NCBI GenBank assembly: GCA_030159075.1
Contig: BROG01000109.1
Span: 881,001-945,000 of the forward strand
Length of the DNA stretch: 64,000 bases
Direction of reading: 5' to 3'
Source: Atrina japonica
Lineage: Eukaryota; Mollusca; Bivalvia; Pterioida; Pinnidae
Shown here: positions 10,091 through 22,852 of the stretch, piece after piece
How the letters are laid out: each line of letters begins with the position of its first letter
Numbering within the stretch: position 1 is the stretch's first letter
Made by a program: the position numbers and the translations under genes
Notes under the pieces: model-generated
Databases searched by the model: none
What the model saw: only the letters and a program-made list of their open reading frames with translations
Told to the model about the DNA's origin: nothing

Positions 10091-12147
10091 TAAAAAAATT
10101 AACGCTGAAGTAATGTCGGAAAGCGCTGTTATTGCATGACTATGATAGAAACACAAGCATTTATATCCATTTCCGTCTCCGAAGCACACGTGCTTCTTTG
10201 AAACTCGGTTATCTCTTTAAATACCGAAATTTGCGATGGTGGATATAAACTAATAGTTGCAATGGGTTACGTTTGGCAATGTCGTTCTAACAATACGCTT
10301 TCGTTTCTTAACAATCGGGATATATGTTTCGATTTTATACGAGATGTAACATTGCATAAAGTCCTGATATAAAATTTCTGTCAGCAACAGCTTATATTGT
10401 TAAAATGATTATATCGTGAATAAAGTCAAACATTTCTGTAAGTACATACAGAAGGAACAACATTTCAAATCACGTGTCAAAGGTAAATTAAACCTACATA
10501 CAGGTATTTCGTCATTACGTGTCTTGCTATTCTACATATTCAGTATTAAGTGTAACGTTAGGTAATACCGGTTCATTTATATATATTCACAGTATGCTGT
10601 AAATTTTAAATTGATTTTGCAAAGATTTATGAACGGCAGTGTTTAAATTGTCCCTCAAAATTTGAAACGTGTTTACACCTGGCTGTGCACGTAATGAATA
10701 GCTTAACGTTTTATAAGGATTTCTAATTTTTTATCATGATGGATCATTTTGAAGAAATATGAGAATTAAGCAGTTGGCAACTTTTTATAGTTAAAAAATC
10801 ACATATCTAACATCGCGTTTGGACGTTTTCTTAATACTAACATGGTTAACCAAAGTTTAGGATGTTGTGGTCTCCTTTATTCATTCCAGGTTTCTAACGT
10901 AGCAGGTTAATTGTGGGTATTAATAAATTTATACATGTTCCCAACCATAATTTAGTGAATTATGAGCTATCGTTTAACTGGAAATTCTTACTCCCGTTTA
11001 ATTTTCGCCGTTTTCACCCTTAGAATTTAAAATAAAGGCGAAGTTTTCAAGCTAAATAATTAATCATGCCATCCATGATTTTACTGGACCGAATTTAAGG
11101 CGGGGTTAATATGTTTTTGTCGTAAAAGGGCGAAACCCTTCAGGACTACAGTATAACAAAACTTAAACCGTAACAGACGGATGTTGACAAAACCTATAGC
11201 CTGGTCAGATTTAGTAGTAGGGAACTGGAAATAACTTTCTACTTTCACCGCAAAATGAATGGGATGGTTCAAAAAATTAAAATACAGGCACGTAGTTTTC
11301 TCAGTAAGTAATGCATTGTGGAACATTACGTGCATTGGCGCAATTTCAATTGATGATAATCTCATAACACAATATCTTAACTCATTAATCCCTGAAGCCT
11401 GAAGACTAACCCATTTATATTGATGGAAAAGTCAGAATTCAAGGGGATGTAAGAGAAAAGAATTTTTTTTACGGAAATTGCACTTGCAGTAATACCTCAG
11501 TTACCCCTATTTTGTGGAAGTGGACCATACTTGGTAATTGATATTGGTAAGTATGAATTTGATTTCAGGGGTTGATTATTAATATCAAACTGACAGGATG
11601 AAAAATATTTCGCATTGCATCAGTAGTTAGAATGTTTTTCTTGCAAAATGGTCAGTCTATTTTCCTCTCCTATGTACTTGAAATGAGAAGTGAATATATG
11701 ACCTTGAATTTTATAAATTCGGAGTGCTTTACTGGTTTAATCTGATTTTTAATTTTTGCACATACATATATATCAACTGTATGCGTATTACGTTTTTGTA
11801 GTAAAATCATTCTCTTTGTCCTGCACTTTTTGCATCCTTTTTCAACATTTTGACGAAAACGGAGGCAATTCGGTTCTTACCTTTTAAATTAAATTCGAAA
11901 TAAGATACAAATCAAATAGATGTACATGTATATATAATACCAAAGTTATAGGTTTTACAAAAGTCCATATAATTGCTCAAAACCATTTGAGTAAGTCTTT
12001 ATCAGATGAGAGTAATGGAAAAGGTTTGAAAGAACAAAACACTAAACCTAGATGTATTTTTAAACCATCGGCAATCCCTGTAAAGAAACTATCTTTGTTT
12101 GGGGGTTGGTTAGAACTTTTACACAAAGTCACCGTCCATAAACGAGC
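10091..12147. other. no gene recognised
   Basis: Two kilobases of AT-rich DNA with only short open frames, none with a recognisable domain, and no copy of the repeat families listed here. Confidence 0.5.
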
Positions 12148-12403
12148 GGACATCTGTGGCCAAGTGGTCAGAGCATCGCACTTTGAACCATGAAGTCTTT
12201 CACTTCTGGTCAGCGTAGGTTCGAACCCCAGTGAAACCTAAGCTGATTTTTGTGAGAAAGTTTGTCAGTTTACTTGCAGAAGGCCGGTTGTCTCTTCCTG
12301 GTGACATTGTAACCGGGTTCTCTCCCCCCCACCATTAATAAATGGCTGCCACCATATGACTGAAAAATTGTTGATGATTGTGGCGTATAACAACATTCAA
12401 ACA
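12148..12403 (+). mobile_element. SINE family A, full length
   Basis: Head with A box GTGGCCAAGTGGTCAGAGC, B box GGTTCGAACCC, then the body and the tail TGACTGAAAAATTGTTG...AACAACATTCAAAC. Nearly intact and a good reference copy for the family. Confidence 0.9.
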
Positions 12404-12540
12404 AAACAACTATTGATGTCAATTTTGGATAAGATAAAAACTTCAATAACACTTATAAAAGATAAATATATTTAAACACTGATATTTCTGCAAAACATTT
12501 GCACTCAAGAGGATGAACATATGAATAAAGCAGTGGAAGA

Positions 12541-12777
12541 GGGACCTCTGTGGTCGAGAGGTTAGAGCATCACGCTTTAAACCATGGTGTCTCTCACTTC
12601 CTGTCAGCGCAGGTTCGAGTCCCGCTGGAACCTAAGCTTAATTTTGTGAAAGTTTGCCAGGTCGGATGTCTCTTCCCGGGTACATTGTAACCGGGTTATC
12701 TTCTCCACGAGTAAAAACTGGCCGCCACCATACAACTGAAAAATTGTTGAGTCTTGCGTAAAACAACATTCAAAATT
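12541..12777 (+). mobile_element. SINE family A, internally deleted
   Basis: A box GTGGTCGAGAGGTTAGAGC and B box GGTTCGAGTCC. A short deletion in the body removes the TTTACTTGCGGAAGG part. The tail is present. Confidence 0.88.
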
Positions 12778-13284
12778 AAAAAAGAAATCAAAAGAAGAGG
12801 AAGAACTCAGAATCATACTTACGAATTATCCCTTCACGATTATCATTCAAATTATCTTTCTTGTCAACGAGTCATTACCACAAGACGTGCATTTTGTAAT
12901 ACAGAGAAAATGACACCTGAATTTTAACATGTTGTTTTCATGCTTCGCCGATATTGAATTTGCATACTCGTTTCTTAAATCATGTCATCTTGACTTAAGC
13001 ATACACTATAAAATGGAATGAGTTTTAAACTTGCATAAAAGTACACACATCAAAATGATTATCATTCCTATCACGAGCAAGCATTGAGTAAACATCCAAT
13101 AAATATACCCTACTGGGACATGCTGATAAATCTCACAATGATTTGTGACTTTTGCGGCTCCCACTATTCAGTGACATCGAATATCACTGAAACCTTTTTG
13201 GTCTTCTTCATCATTGCTGGTGTAAATGTTTTGAAAAATATTTTGAACAGTTCACGATATGCTACTTTTATAACTGTTATATAT
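12778..13284. other. no gene recognised
   Basis: Small open frames only. Confidence 0.4.
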
Positions 13285-13605
13285 CGATATATATGTCAAT
13301 TAATAATGACAATTTTCATACATATGTCAATGGGATTTATTCCAGCGAACTAGAAATAAAAGATACAAGAGAATCAAACACACGCGCTTCATACTTAGAC
13401 ATTTTACTTACTATAGACAAAGACTATTAACATTAACAACTAAGCTATACAAACGCAACAATTACGGCTTTCGAATAGTAAATTTTCCTTATTTAAGTAG
13501 TGATATCCCACTCACCCGCATATGGAGTTTATATTTCACAAATGATCCGATATGCCAAGGCATGTTCAACATATGAACATTTCATATACAGATGTAAACT
13601 ATATA
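13285..13605 (+). mobile_element. PLE subfamily D internal RT fragment
   Basis: Begins just after the position of the YIDD motif (TTAATAATGACAATTTTCAT matches 2091 onward) and runs through the KLYDKR and SPAYG region with several stops. Its 3' tail appears again only at 14148, so the copy is interrupted or rearranged. Confidence 0.75.
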
Positions 13606-14147
13606 TATAACAGGTTAAAGGTTAACTTCACCTGTAATTCAACACATCGTAGGAGACTCCTCCCTGACACCTGTTTCCACTTCATGATTTTCAATAGATC
13701 AATGTTTGTCTACTGTTCACCACATTTAGTGATTCTGGATTGACTAACTCTAATTTTGGACTTTTTATATTACAATTATGTTTTCGGTTATATTTAATGT
13801 CACATTTCAATTGTACGTGTAAGAATCCGAAATTTCAAGTTGTTTATTTAGAGTATAAGTTTTATATTGTTCTTTTTTCGGGATTGACGGAAGGTCGGTT
13901 GTCTCTTCCCAGGTACATTCAAACAAACAAACGACGACCGTGCCTCTTTAAAATTATGTCAAATATCCCAACATAAATTGTAGCAGTCGTATCCCCAGAT
14001 TAAAGAGAACCCCAAATTTGATACACCCTAGTCTAGAGAATCTAACTTTTCGAGAAAAATTATTCCCTGACTATAATGCAATGAAGAAGACAAGACTGTT
14101 TGAGACCTAAACTTAACTTACTAAACAGTAAATTATTATCATTCAAA
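13606..14147. other. interval inside a broken PLE copy, with a SINE-A scrap
   Basis: Between the two PLE pieces. At about 13888-13918 a short match to SINE family A (GGTCGGTTGTCTCTTCCCAG) is present. Otherwise nothing recognised. Confidence 0.45.
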
Positions 14148-14265
14148 TCCCACCTCTTGGTTTCCAGAGGTCCGTGTTTGTCCATTTTTACCGGATTTGT
14201 ATCTATGTCCTGGACATTCTATTGATTTATACTTTGGTATCTGATTTTTTCTATATCTTTATCAT
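14148..14265 (+). mobile_element. PLE subfamily D 3' terminus
   Basis: CCCACCTCTTGGTTTCCAGA through TTTATACTTTGGTATCTGAT; only the last ~115 bp. Confidence 0.7.
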
Positions 14266-15140
14266 CCATATTAATGTACTCAAGCAACATGTTTACAGGG
14301 CAAGCCAATGAACCTGTTGTGACTATGGCTGCTACCCATCTTTATGCTGTTTTAGTGCTTGTCATATACAGATTATTGAATATGATATCCCACGATCAAG
14401 ACATAGTGACCGTACGTTTGTCATACAAATTGTAAATTTTATTAATTTTACCTAAATTTAGAACCATTTTGAGATCATTCTGAGTGTGATTGGATGTTTT
14501 TCTTTTGTGGATTACTTTGAAATCATTTCCTTGGCTCCTTGACGGGCACGGTGTACCGGAAAAGAAACACATGGGTCATACTCACATGTTAACTATTAAG
14601 CCATTTTACAACATATACCAGTCTCGGAGAAACAATCTAGGTAGATCTTATCTATACTGGTAACAGTTACAGGAGAGTGACCACCATTTCATTTCATTAA
14701 AAGGAACATACTTGTATAATGTAACATGATAGAAAATATAGATGAACAAATTGAATGCATTAAAACTTGTAAATTGACACGTCAAAATTACAAAATTTTG
14801 CAAGACATATCTATCTTCACTATTCATTGTCTGAGCATAATTCAATGTATAAGATCAACTATAAATCTGTTTAGAAAAGAATTTGATACGCTCGTCTTTA
14901 AAGAAGGTATAATCGAACACATAATGACATTCATCTTTCTTAACTTCTCCTTTTTACACAAATCACTTTAGTTTTCTTACCTACGGTTTATGAGTATCAC
15001 TGGACGAGTTATCTCCCTTTTAGCGCCGATTGATCTTTCCATGTTGATATAGTGGTTACCAATTATCGTTTACCGCACGTTCTTCTGCTGACGGATAATA
15101 CTTGACATTACCCCGACCTCCCATGGATTGCTTGTTGGAG
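14266..15140. other. no gene recognised
   Basis: Overlapping opposite-strand frames near 14.65-14.97 kb have no recognisable domain. Confidence 0.4.
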
Positions 15141-15147
15141 GGGGGGG

Positions 15148-15401
15148 GGGCTGAGTGGTTAGAGCATCACACTTTGACCCATACAGTCTCTATCTTCTGA
15201 TCAGTGGAGCTTCGAGCCACCTCGATCATAACCTGATTTTTGTGAGAAATTTTGCCAGCTGATTTGCGGGAAACCGTTGGTCTCTTCGACATTCCTTGGT
15301 ACATTGTAACTGGGTTCTCTCCTCCACCAATAAAACCTGGACGCCACCATATAATTAAAAAATTATTGATTGTGGTGTAAAACAACATTCAAAATTCAAA
15401 A
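15148..15401 (+). mobile_element. SINE family A
   Basis: Preceded by a run of G. A-box remnant CTGAGTGGTTAGAGC, degraded B box GCTTCGAGCC, then body and tail ending AACAACATTCAAAATTC. Diverged. Confidence 0.85.
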
Positions 15402-17239
15402 TCAATCAGCCAGTTTGATGCACTTGCTACATTCATTATGTTTTCCGAATATCAGAAAAAAATCTTTAACCTCTTAACCTGTAATCATTTTTAATTTATA
15501 ACAAAATAAAATTAGTAAAGAACATGCTTCAAAATCTTCAGGAACACGTGAATGTTTTACTTCTAAAAATTGTATTTCTTCAGTGAAAGCAGACTGCTTA
15601 TTGTCCGAACATTTACATTCGTAGAATGCTCAGACTTTATTTTTTCACAATTTCTTGGCTCTAAGTTTCAGAATTTTTCATATATATCCCGTTCCATAGC
15701 TCAGTATGTTGCAAATCCAAAGCTTTCGTCAGTACCATTGGCGTTTTTATCGAATCCAGTTCCAGGTGTAACACCAAAACTGGCACTTTTTCATATAGCA
15801 CGCTATAAAGTTGAAGTTTCTATACTTTTATAAATTGATAATTTTTCCACCATTAGCATTAAGGAGTTATATTCACGTTTTAAAATAATACGTACAATAA
15901 AATGTTGCACATTACGTTAACGCTGAAGTATGTCCGTAGAATCAATGTAAAATTATTATTTTAAAAAATCTTGTGTAAATCCGTTTTATGTTTATGTGGG
16001 TATTTTCTTTGCTGTCCCGCCCGGTAACCAATTTACTATAATCGAGGTATGGGTTGGGGTCTTCTCATTAGCACAACTTTCAGAAATTTCAATAAAAAAA
16101 GGGCAAGTGGGAATTATGCATGTTTGTAATACTCGAGCAATTGGTTGTAACAACAAATAATTTACCTGATTCAAGAAACTGGATAATTGTATTTTATTTA
16201 TAAAATGTACCAATTTTATCATTCTTTATCAAAATATCACAAACCATATCAGACATTAGTTAAGAAACTATATAAACTCTAAACGTTCAAATTCTTTAAA
16301 ATACGCAAATTCTCAATTATATAATTTAGAGGATGAAAAGCATAAATACAGAATCAAATCACCTCTCAAAGGAATAAAAAGCATCGATAGTGTTCTGTGT
16401 GACTGGAATCTCACACTACCGAGTAATCACCACGCGAGTCAGTCCAAATGTAACAACTGGGATGCTGCATCTGGATAACTGATTATGTTCATTTCACTAT
16501 TCCTATACCCATCCTTTAATAATTCTAGTCTGGATTGGAGTATCCTTTACTTTCTCTTGTCAACTTTGTGTTTTCTCTAGCATCCTGCTTATATCACCTT
16601 AGCTTCGTTTGTAGGATGTATGTTTTTCATTGGTTTAACGATGTCGTACACATAATGATGTGTTTGTTTCCATATGTCGTTTTCTTTTAAATGTCATTCT
16701 TCTATGAAATTGGTAGTGCGTGGTCCGTCATTCTCAAAATGGTTCCACATGGTGAGCTGTTGCTCTTCAATCCAAGTTTCTGTCACGAAGACTTTGAATT
16801 TGGTAACTAGAAAAAAAATCATTTTAGGCAACTAATCATATGTGATAAAAATTATGGAACTGTATACCTAAAACATTTCGCTCCCCTTTATTTTTCGTCC
16901 TTAGATGAGAGGACGAATTCAAAATAAAAGCCATCCAAGTGATTTTAAGTGATTTAGAGCGACTTCAAGACAGCGTGAATATGTCGTAAAAAGCGAAAAT
17001 AAGCAGCGACGAACATTTTCAGGTATACTGTATGTGCATGTATATTTATTAAGCATCTAACCATACAGTAAATACGTAAAACCTGCCATGTACATATTTA
17101 TTAAGCTTTATTATTCATATGTGTACAAGGTAAATGGGCATGAAATGTTTGTTAAGCAATGTAAAACTCTCATACCTCTGTTTAAACATGACCATTACCT
17201 TCCAATTTATTAAGCCAAACATCCACAACCATGTTGTCA
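15402..17239. other. no gene recognised
   Basis: AT-rich. No splice-supported exon or recurring repeat was found. Confidence 0.4.
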
Positions 17240-18240
17240 GGCACTAGAGGAAGAACTGCATACTCTTACGTTCCAGCCTGAAACTCTCAGTCAGACCACA
17301 TCTTTGAGTTTTTCTTCAAATACATTGTGTGAAACAAACAAGGTTTCTACTGTAACAGGAAACACTAAATTTATGGACTGGAACTTCACAATCCAGTATA
17401 ATTCTTTCTTGAGCAAATTTTAGTTTGCACAAGTGTTAATAATCTAGTATAAGTTTCCTCAGACAGAGAGAATATTAATAGAAACACCTTTCCAATGGCA
17501 TTCCATTGAATGAATATAACTCGGAGTAAAAGATCCATTGCATGAATTCAGAGTTCTATGATAAAGCAGAACAGGAGAATCAAACAGAAGTATAAGATTT
17601 TCATCTGTTGAGGAAACGAAAATCCTGTTTCCACTGTCATTGATGTCGTCAACAATTAAAAATTTGCGTTGGCTAAACTTTCGAACTTTCTCTGTACAAT
17701 GACAACTTGCATCTTTGTAATGTTGGAATCATTAAGTATAACATTTGTATTGTTAAGAATATCAAATTATAATTTCAACGTAATTATCAAATAAACCTCC
17801 AAACTGTTCTTTAAATATAGATAGTATAGATTTCACATCCTCGTGATTGATAGAATCAATCCCTTCCATGAGGGTATTACAAAGGAATCTCAATCCGAGG
17901 GTAAAATTCTTGAATGACAAACTCGAGGTTATCCTTTGTCATACCTTCATGGTAGGGGTTGATTATTTTTCTCCCATGTCTTAAAAATACATGTCTATCT
18001 ACATCTATGCAGATCTATGTCAAATCTATATCTAAATAAATATGTACTGCATTCTAGAGACTACAAATGTTAAACGTCATTTCCGGTATGGCACGTAGCA
18101 ATTTGTCATCCACCCCTCCCCTGTGGATGACAGGCGGATCATTTTGCACTAAATTAAGAATACTATTGTTCAAAAACGATTCCGGAACCTTTGGAGGGAA
18201 ATCTGGTCCATGATTATGACTTCTTCCAAAGTTCACCATT
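17240..18240 (-). pseudogene. decayed MULE-like (Mutator/FLYWCH-type) transposase remnant
   Basis: On the - strand from about 17730 down, a stretch with several frameshifts reads TDENLILLFDSPVLLYHRT, then a G-S-F-T and Y-I-H-S pair, and in another frame LSEETYTRLLT. The order (E-N-L..L..SP, G-T-F-like, Y-x-x-H, then ..ETYxRLL) matches the start of the catalytic region of MULE-type transposases as I know them. A - strand frame at 18239-18054 containing HNHGPD could be an upstream zinc-binding part, but 17740-18050 does not fit the family. Strongly degraded; the assignment is tentative. Confidence 0.35.
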
Positions 18241-18471
18241 TTATTAATAGTTTTAATACTTAAATTAAATATTAATTGTTGTTAATTACCCATTTACTTA
18301 AATTTTCGATAAGATTACGCATTTTCAGATATTCTGCTATTTTTCCAGAACTATTTTTTAAGCAGGCAAACGTTTTGCTACTGAATAATTTTCAAAGGTT
18401 TATAATAATACATTTGTGTTTTTATTTCAAATGATTATATTTTTTGAATTTCTAAACATTTCTTTTTAGAG

Positions 18472-18502
18472 AGGGTTAGGGTTAAGGTTAGAGTTAGGGT
18501 TT
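18472..18502 (+). repeat. interstitial telomere-like repeat (TTAGGG)
   Basis: About five units: two exact GGGTTA units, then AAGGTTAGAG and TTAGGGTTT variants. Confidence 0.8.
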
Positions 18503-18605
18503 TATTTTATTATTGTACCAACGGAAAATTAACTTTCTTTGTTAAAAAATTCATATAATATTCTATAATATGTTTGTATTATGTTTTATCACACAGTTTA
18601 ATTAG

Positions 18606-18850
18606 AGCCAGCTTGGCTCAGTCGGGATCGCGAGGTCGTGACTTCGAGTACCGCCGGCGGCAGGTTGATTTCCTATCTGGATGAGACCAGTGAAAACTGG
18701 AGGTCCCGTGTCGCGGTAGGTGTTTCACTGCTCAAAGGTCGTAAGTGCCGAGCATAGGCCAAAATTTGAAGCCCTTCACCGGCATTTGGTGACGTCTCCA
18801 TATGAGTGAAATATTCATGAGTGGGGCGTTAAACAACAGTAAACCAACAC
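18606..18850 (+). mobile_element. tRNA-derived SINE, family B
   Basis: Head AGCCAGCTTGGCTCAGTCGG (A box), degraded B box ACTTCGAGTACC, body with GGTCCCGTGTCGC and GTAAGTGCCGAGCATAGGCC, and tail GTGGGGCGTTAAACAACAGT. One of five copies. Confidence 0.88.
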
Positions 18851-19333
18851 AGTTCAATTATTCACTTTAGTGTAGTAAAAAGGGAAACGACTCTTTTTGA
18901 CTCTTTTTGGTATAAACCATTTAAACATGAGATTAGAATGTTTGTAAAGCATATGCAAATTGCTCGTTCAGCGAAGAAAATACGACTTGTCTTAAAAATT
19001 TGCAAGTTTTTAGTATCTTATATGCTGATTATTTAATTTTATTTTTTGCAGTTTAAAAAGCAAATGATCCACAGTAGATTATCAATTTTAGATCGAACTT
19101 TATCCTTTAGTTTTGTATTGAATTTCAATTATTTATACATATAAATCATGCTTACATTTGATAAAAAAGTATGAAAAAGATTATATTTGAAATTTACATC
19201 CAATTTTACAATTTGGTATATCTGTATTTCACTAAACCTGGCACATTTTAAGAACTTTTTTACGTTTTATTTCTTTCATATTTGGTACTCATTTTGTTGA
19301 AGCGAGACCATATTATTTTTTTTATCATTAATA

Positions 19334-19420
19334 TCGTATCAAAATGAATTTCATGATTGCGCTTCGTCAATAAACATGTTCACTGGTATAACCGGTCTTC
19401 GCCACTTTTGTAGTCAAGGA
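19334..19420 (+). repeat. 85-bp direct duplication, copy 1
   Basis: Matches 19931-20015 (TTTCATGATTGCGCT, AACATGTT, TAGTCAAGGA). The SINE at 19423 starts right after TAGTCAAGGA in this copy. Confidence 0.75.
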
Positions 19421-19422
19421 GG

Positions 19423-19595
19423 GGCGTCCGTGGCCGACTGGTTATAACATCGCGCCTTGAACCATTAAGTGTCTCACTCTCACTTCTGGTCAGCGCAGTT
19501 TCGAGCCCTGCTGGAACGTAAACTTATTTTTGTGAGAAAGTTTGCCAGTTTACTTGCAAAAGGTCGTTGGTCTCTCCTCCATCACTAAAACTTTT
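19423..19595 (+). mobile_element. SINE family A, 3' truncated
   Basis: Head CGTCCGTGGCCGACTGGTTA, B box GTTTCGAGCCC, and body to CTCTCCTCCATCACTAAAA; the terminal tail is missing. Confidence 0.85.
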
Positions 19596-20619
19596 TGAGG
19601 TCACGGCATTGTTGTGAACTTTAGCGTGAATGCAATCTTTCGTTGTCCTTCTGATCTGCTAATCTTTTACTACCAATGGGTCGTGTTAAGTTCACTTACT
19701 TTTTATAGATGACTTCTATTTGACATTGCTTTATGCCACGACTAGGATGACCTTTTCATCAAATCAATAAAGATATATTCTCTTTACTTTAATGTGTTTT
19801 GTATCTCTAAAGTCTCATTGAAACAATGATTTGAACTGATCGAAATATTTATTTGTTATTTTCAATCAATCAGTCTTGATAAATACGTGTGTATAAATTT
19901 CACTATTCAAAATTATTATCATTCAATTTGTATCAAAATTACTTTCATGATTGCGCTCTGTTCATAAACATGTTTACTGATATTGCCGTTCTTCGCCTTT
20001 TTTATAGTCAAGGACAAACCTCATTCAAGGGCATATACGCAATAGATATTGTCTCGACATGCACAATAGCGAGTGAGATCATACAGATCTGATAAATACA
20101 AAACACTCTCGACACATAACACTATAAAACACGGGCAAGACACACATTTTATAAAATGGAAATGTAACAGAACAGTAATCGATTTTAAAAAAAAAATGAT
20201 TTATCAGAAAATGTGGAAATAACCTGACTACAATACAAATTTCATATTTCTTTATCTAGCGAGCTTGATCTTTTTACCAAACTCGAGAGGTTTCAATGAA
20301 ACATTTGCTAACAGGAGACGCAGACTACTTCTGGACACATGGTCCTATCCTGTTTTGATTCGCAATTGTTCTTCATGTTCAGACCGTTATAATATCTAGT
20401 TTGTCGTATTCTTATGGAGTTTTTTCATTTTACTAAGATAACTTCGGACCACGCACATGGTAGGCCTATATGAAGATTGAAATATATTATACAAATAAAC
20501 ATTTCAACATAGCTTAGTTAGCATATTATGCCATACACTAGTTATATGAACACAGTGCAAATACATAACACTGTATTAATTGCTATTAATCAAATTACAC
20601 TTTATCTATTTAACAATAA
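19596..20619. other. no gene; contains second copy of the 85-bp duplication
   Basis: 19931-20015 is the partner of 19334-19420. The rest is AT-rich without recognised content. Confidence 0.5.
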
Positions 20620-20975
20620 TTAAAGGGGCATTAGTCGTGCTTTTTGTAAATCCATTTTTCCTTTTGTACTGCTTAGATTGATATACAATATAAGAAAAAA
20701 TAAAAAAAATACACAGGCATAACAATTCTTAAATTCCTATATGTTTGTGAAAACCCAGTTAAGCAGTCATTCACTAGCAATTGATTAATGCAACCTTACT
20801 ATTTGTATATGTATATCACACTGGACCTAACCTTATTTTCACAAAATATATAGGAATATTAGAAATTTTATGCTCGTGTGTATCTCTTATTTTTTATTGT
20901 TTATCAATACAAATAGTTAAAGTAGAAAAATTGAAATATGTTTTTGTTTTGCAAACACAGCTAATGTCCCTTTAA
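20620..20975. mobile_element. MITE family H with TTAA ends
   Basis: Bounded by TTAA on both sides, with inverted ends TTAAAGGGGCATTAG and CTAATGTCCCTTTAA. It has no transposase and is ~356 bp. A sibling of the same size lies at 57414-57771. TTAA target duplication is the hallmark of piggyBac-type elements, hence a probable piggyBac-related MITE. Confidence 0.75.
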
Positions 20976-22032
20976 CAAACAAGTTTATCAACTTATATCA
21001 ATGTCTCTTGATGGCTGATTTTGGCGTGAGAGGATCCTTTACTGTGGGAGGAAACCGGAGAAAAACCCATTTGTCCAAACTTGCGACCATCATACTATCT
21101 CACATACTTACCTGTCCAATCTATAAGAGAACTGTTGCATTGGTAAGAAGCGGGTGTACTAACTACTGCGTTACATAGACACCGATTGAAACCAAACATT
21201 AGTAAAATACTTTATTTTATGCCTAATGAATTTATATATGCTTAATACCTCATAGGAGTCATAATGCTGACATATTCATGCATGTTGGGTTATATAATAT
21301 ATGTTTTATAAATCTACCTTTAAAATTTAAAAATTGGAAACATATACGTAAAATATGACTTATCGCTGATTTCATAAGTATTACATAATTCGCGCTTTCG
21401 AACCACACCCACTTACACTACACTGTATGGTAAAACCCTTATACATGTACTCTTGCTTGATGGAGTCTCGTTAACCTTTTCTTGACCTGGACGAAACTTG
21501 TCATCATCCTACGAGTATCGAGTGAGGAAAAAACGCTTTTCCCGTGAAGCATGTCATGCTTGAAAAGTGAGTAGAATTATCCATATGATAATCAAAAGGT
21601 TATTCTATCCTGCCAAGTTATGCGAATCGGACAGTACCACCTTCCAACATTGGTAGGTAGACGATGGTTCGTTGGTATGTAGTATCAGTTTCAGTTGTCA
21701 TATCCTGTAGCATGCCAGATAACATTATGTATAAAGTGATAATGATGCTACAGAATATATGATACGTTTGATAAAATAATACCTTACAGCTGAAGTGTAC
21801 AATTACACAGGAGAGTGAACATATCAATGTATAAACAAATATATACTAGTGCAGAGATGTTTAGCAAACCAACGTTTACATGTATGTAGATTACAAGTTA
21901 GTGTTACACGTGCGCGTTTACATTGCATTTCTTGTTTAGAATTAGTACGTGTATGTGTACTTGTAAATGTGTTTTCGGGTGAAATTTCGTCAAGGAGCAA
22001 GCAGCCATACTTCATGGAGAATCTTATTTGGT
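20976..22032. other. no gene; repeat family L piece near 21.44-21.62 kb
   Basis: At about 21440-21620 a diverged repeat (TAGAATTATCCATATGATAA, TCAAAAGGTTA) recurs at 33.05-33.12, 38.65-38.71 and 44.45-44.69 kb in either orientation. Otherwise nothing recognised. Confidence 0.45.
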
Positions 22033-22125
22033 TTTTTGAGTCATGCCTGTGTATGCTTACTCCTCCATGGCCCCTGACCCCACCTCTTGATTTCCAGAGG
22101 TCCGCTTTTGTCCAATTAATTTCGC
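22033..22125 (+). mobile_element. PLE subfamily D tail scrap
   Basis: ATGCTTACTCCTCCATGGCC through AGAGGTCCGCTTTTGTCC, part of the 3' tail only. Confidence 0.65.
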
Positions 22126-22339
22126 AGAACAAAAACAAATGAAACATCATTAGTAAAGATCCCGAATGTTGCTGACCAGGAGACACATTATTACTTTTTA
22201 CCGTTCACATAGAAATTGGAGTCAAATTTATAATTCCCCCATTAAAATGAATGAATAACTTACTCAAAATCCGAGTATGTACATTGACATTTCTGAGGTT
22301 TCCTACAATTTCAGCGTAGATGCTGCATTATTCTTTAGA

Positions 22340-22735
22340 TATACCAATGGATAATTGAAACTCTAGACTCTAGGTCCATTAGAAGTCAACACATTGGATA
22401 TAAAATCGGGCTCAACCTGAAGAACAATAACCAATCCCAAACGGTGTGGTACAAGGTGTCCCGAAGGAGTTACCGTCCCTCTCAGCATGCCTCACCCATC
22501 GTAAATGTTCCATGGGAACCTCTCGAGTTCAATGAAAAGGTCAAGCTCGGTGAAAATGTCATCAGCTAGTTTTATATCTGATTGGCTGAAGGCACTGTAT
22601 ATAACTGTGCTCCAGAATACTATCTAACATTCTTGAGAGTGTGACTTCATATTGTTTTACAAGATCCCCGTATCGACGATAAAACTTCACTAGTGACGAG
22701 TTCAACAATGTAACTTTGTGTGAGTGTTAAATGTT
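22340..22735 (-). mobile_element. PLE subfamily E 3' end fragment
   Basis: Reverse-strand copy of the 3' part of the second PLE subfamily, whose fuller copy lies at 61.8-63.5 kb (shared blocks GTCCATTAGAA, CTCCAGAATACTATCTAACA, CCCCGTATCGACGATAAAAC). Non-coding tail plus a short RT C-terminus. Confidence 0.7.
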
Positions 22736-22852
22736 AAATTTAGAATATTTTCTTTGCATTAGATGGGAAGATAAACGTAGAGGGAGAGTAATAGACTCCT
22801 ATCCAATCTTAGAGCAGTAGAAATATGTATACACCTCATTGGAATTTCACTG

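Noticed and set aside
12148..12235. tRNA-Ser/Leu-like gene (A and B boxes)
   Set aside because: Acceptor stem not formed and the sequence continues into a conserved SINE body found in many copies; it is a SINE head.
17600..17730. LIVDDINDSG string resembling the PRPP-binding motif of phosphoribosyltransferases
   Set aside because: The flanking sequence fits no such enzyme, while the following residues fit a MULE transposase better; probably coincidence.
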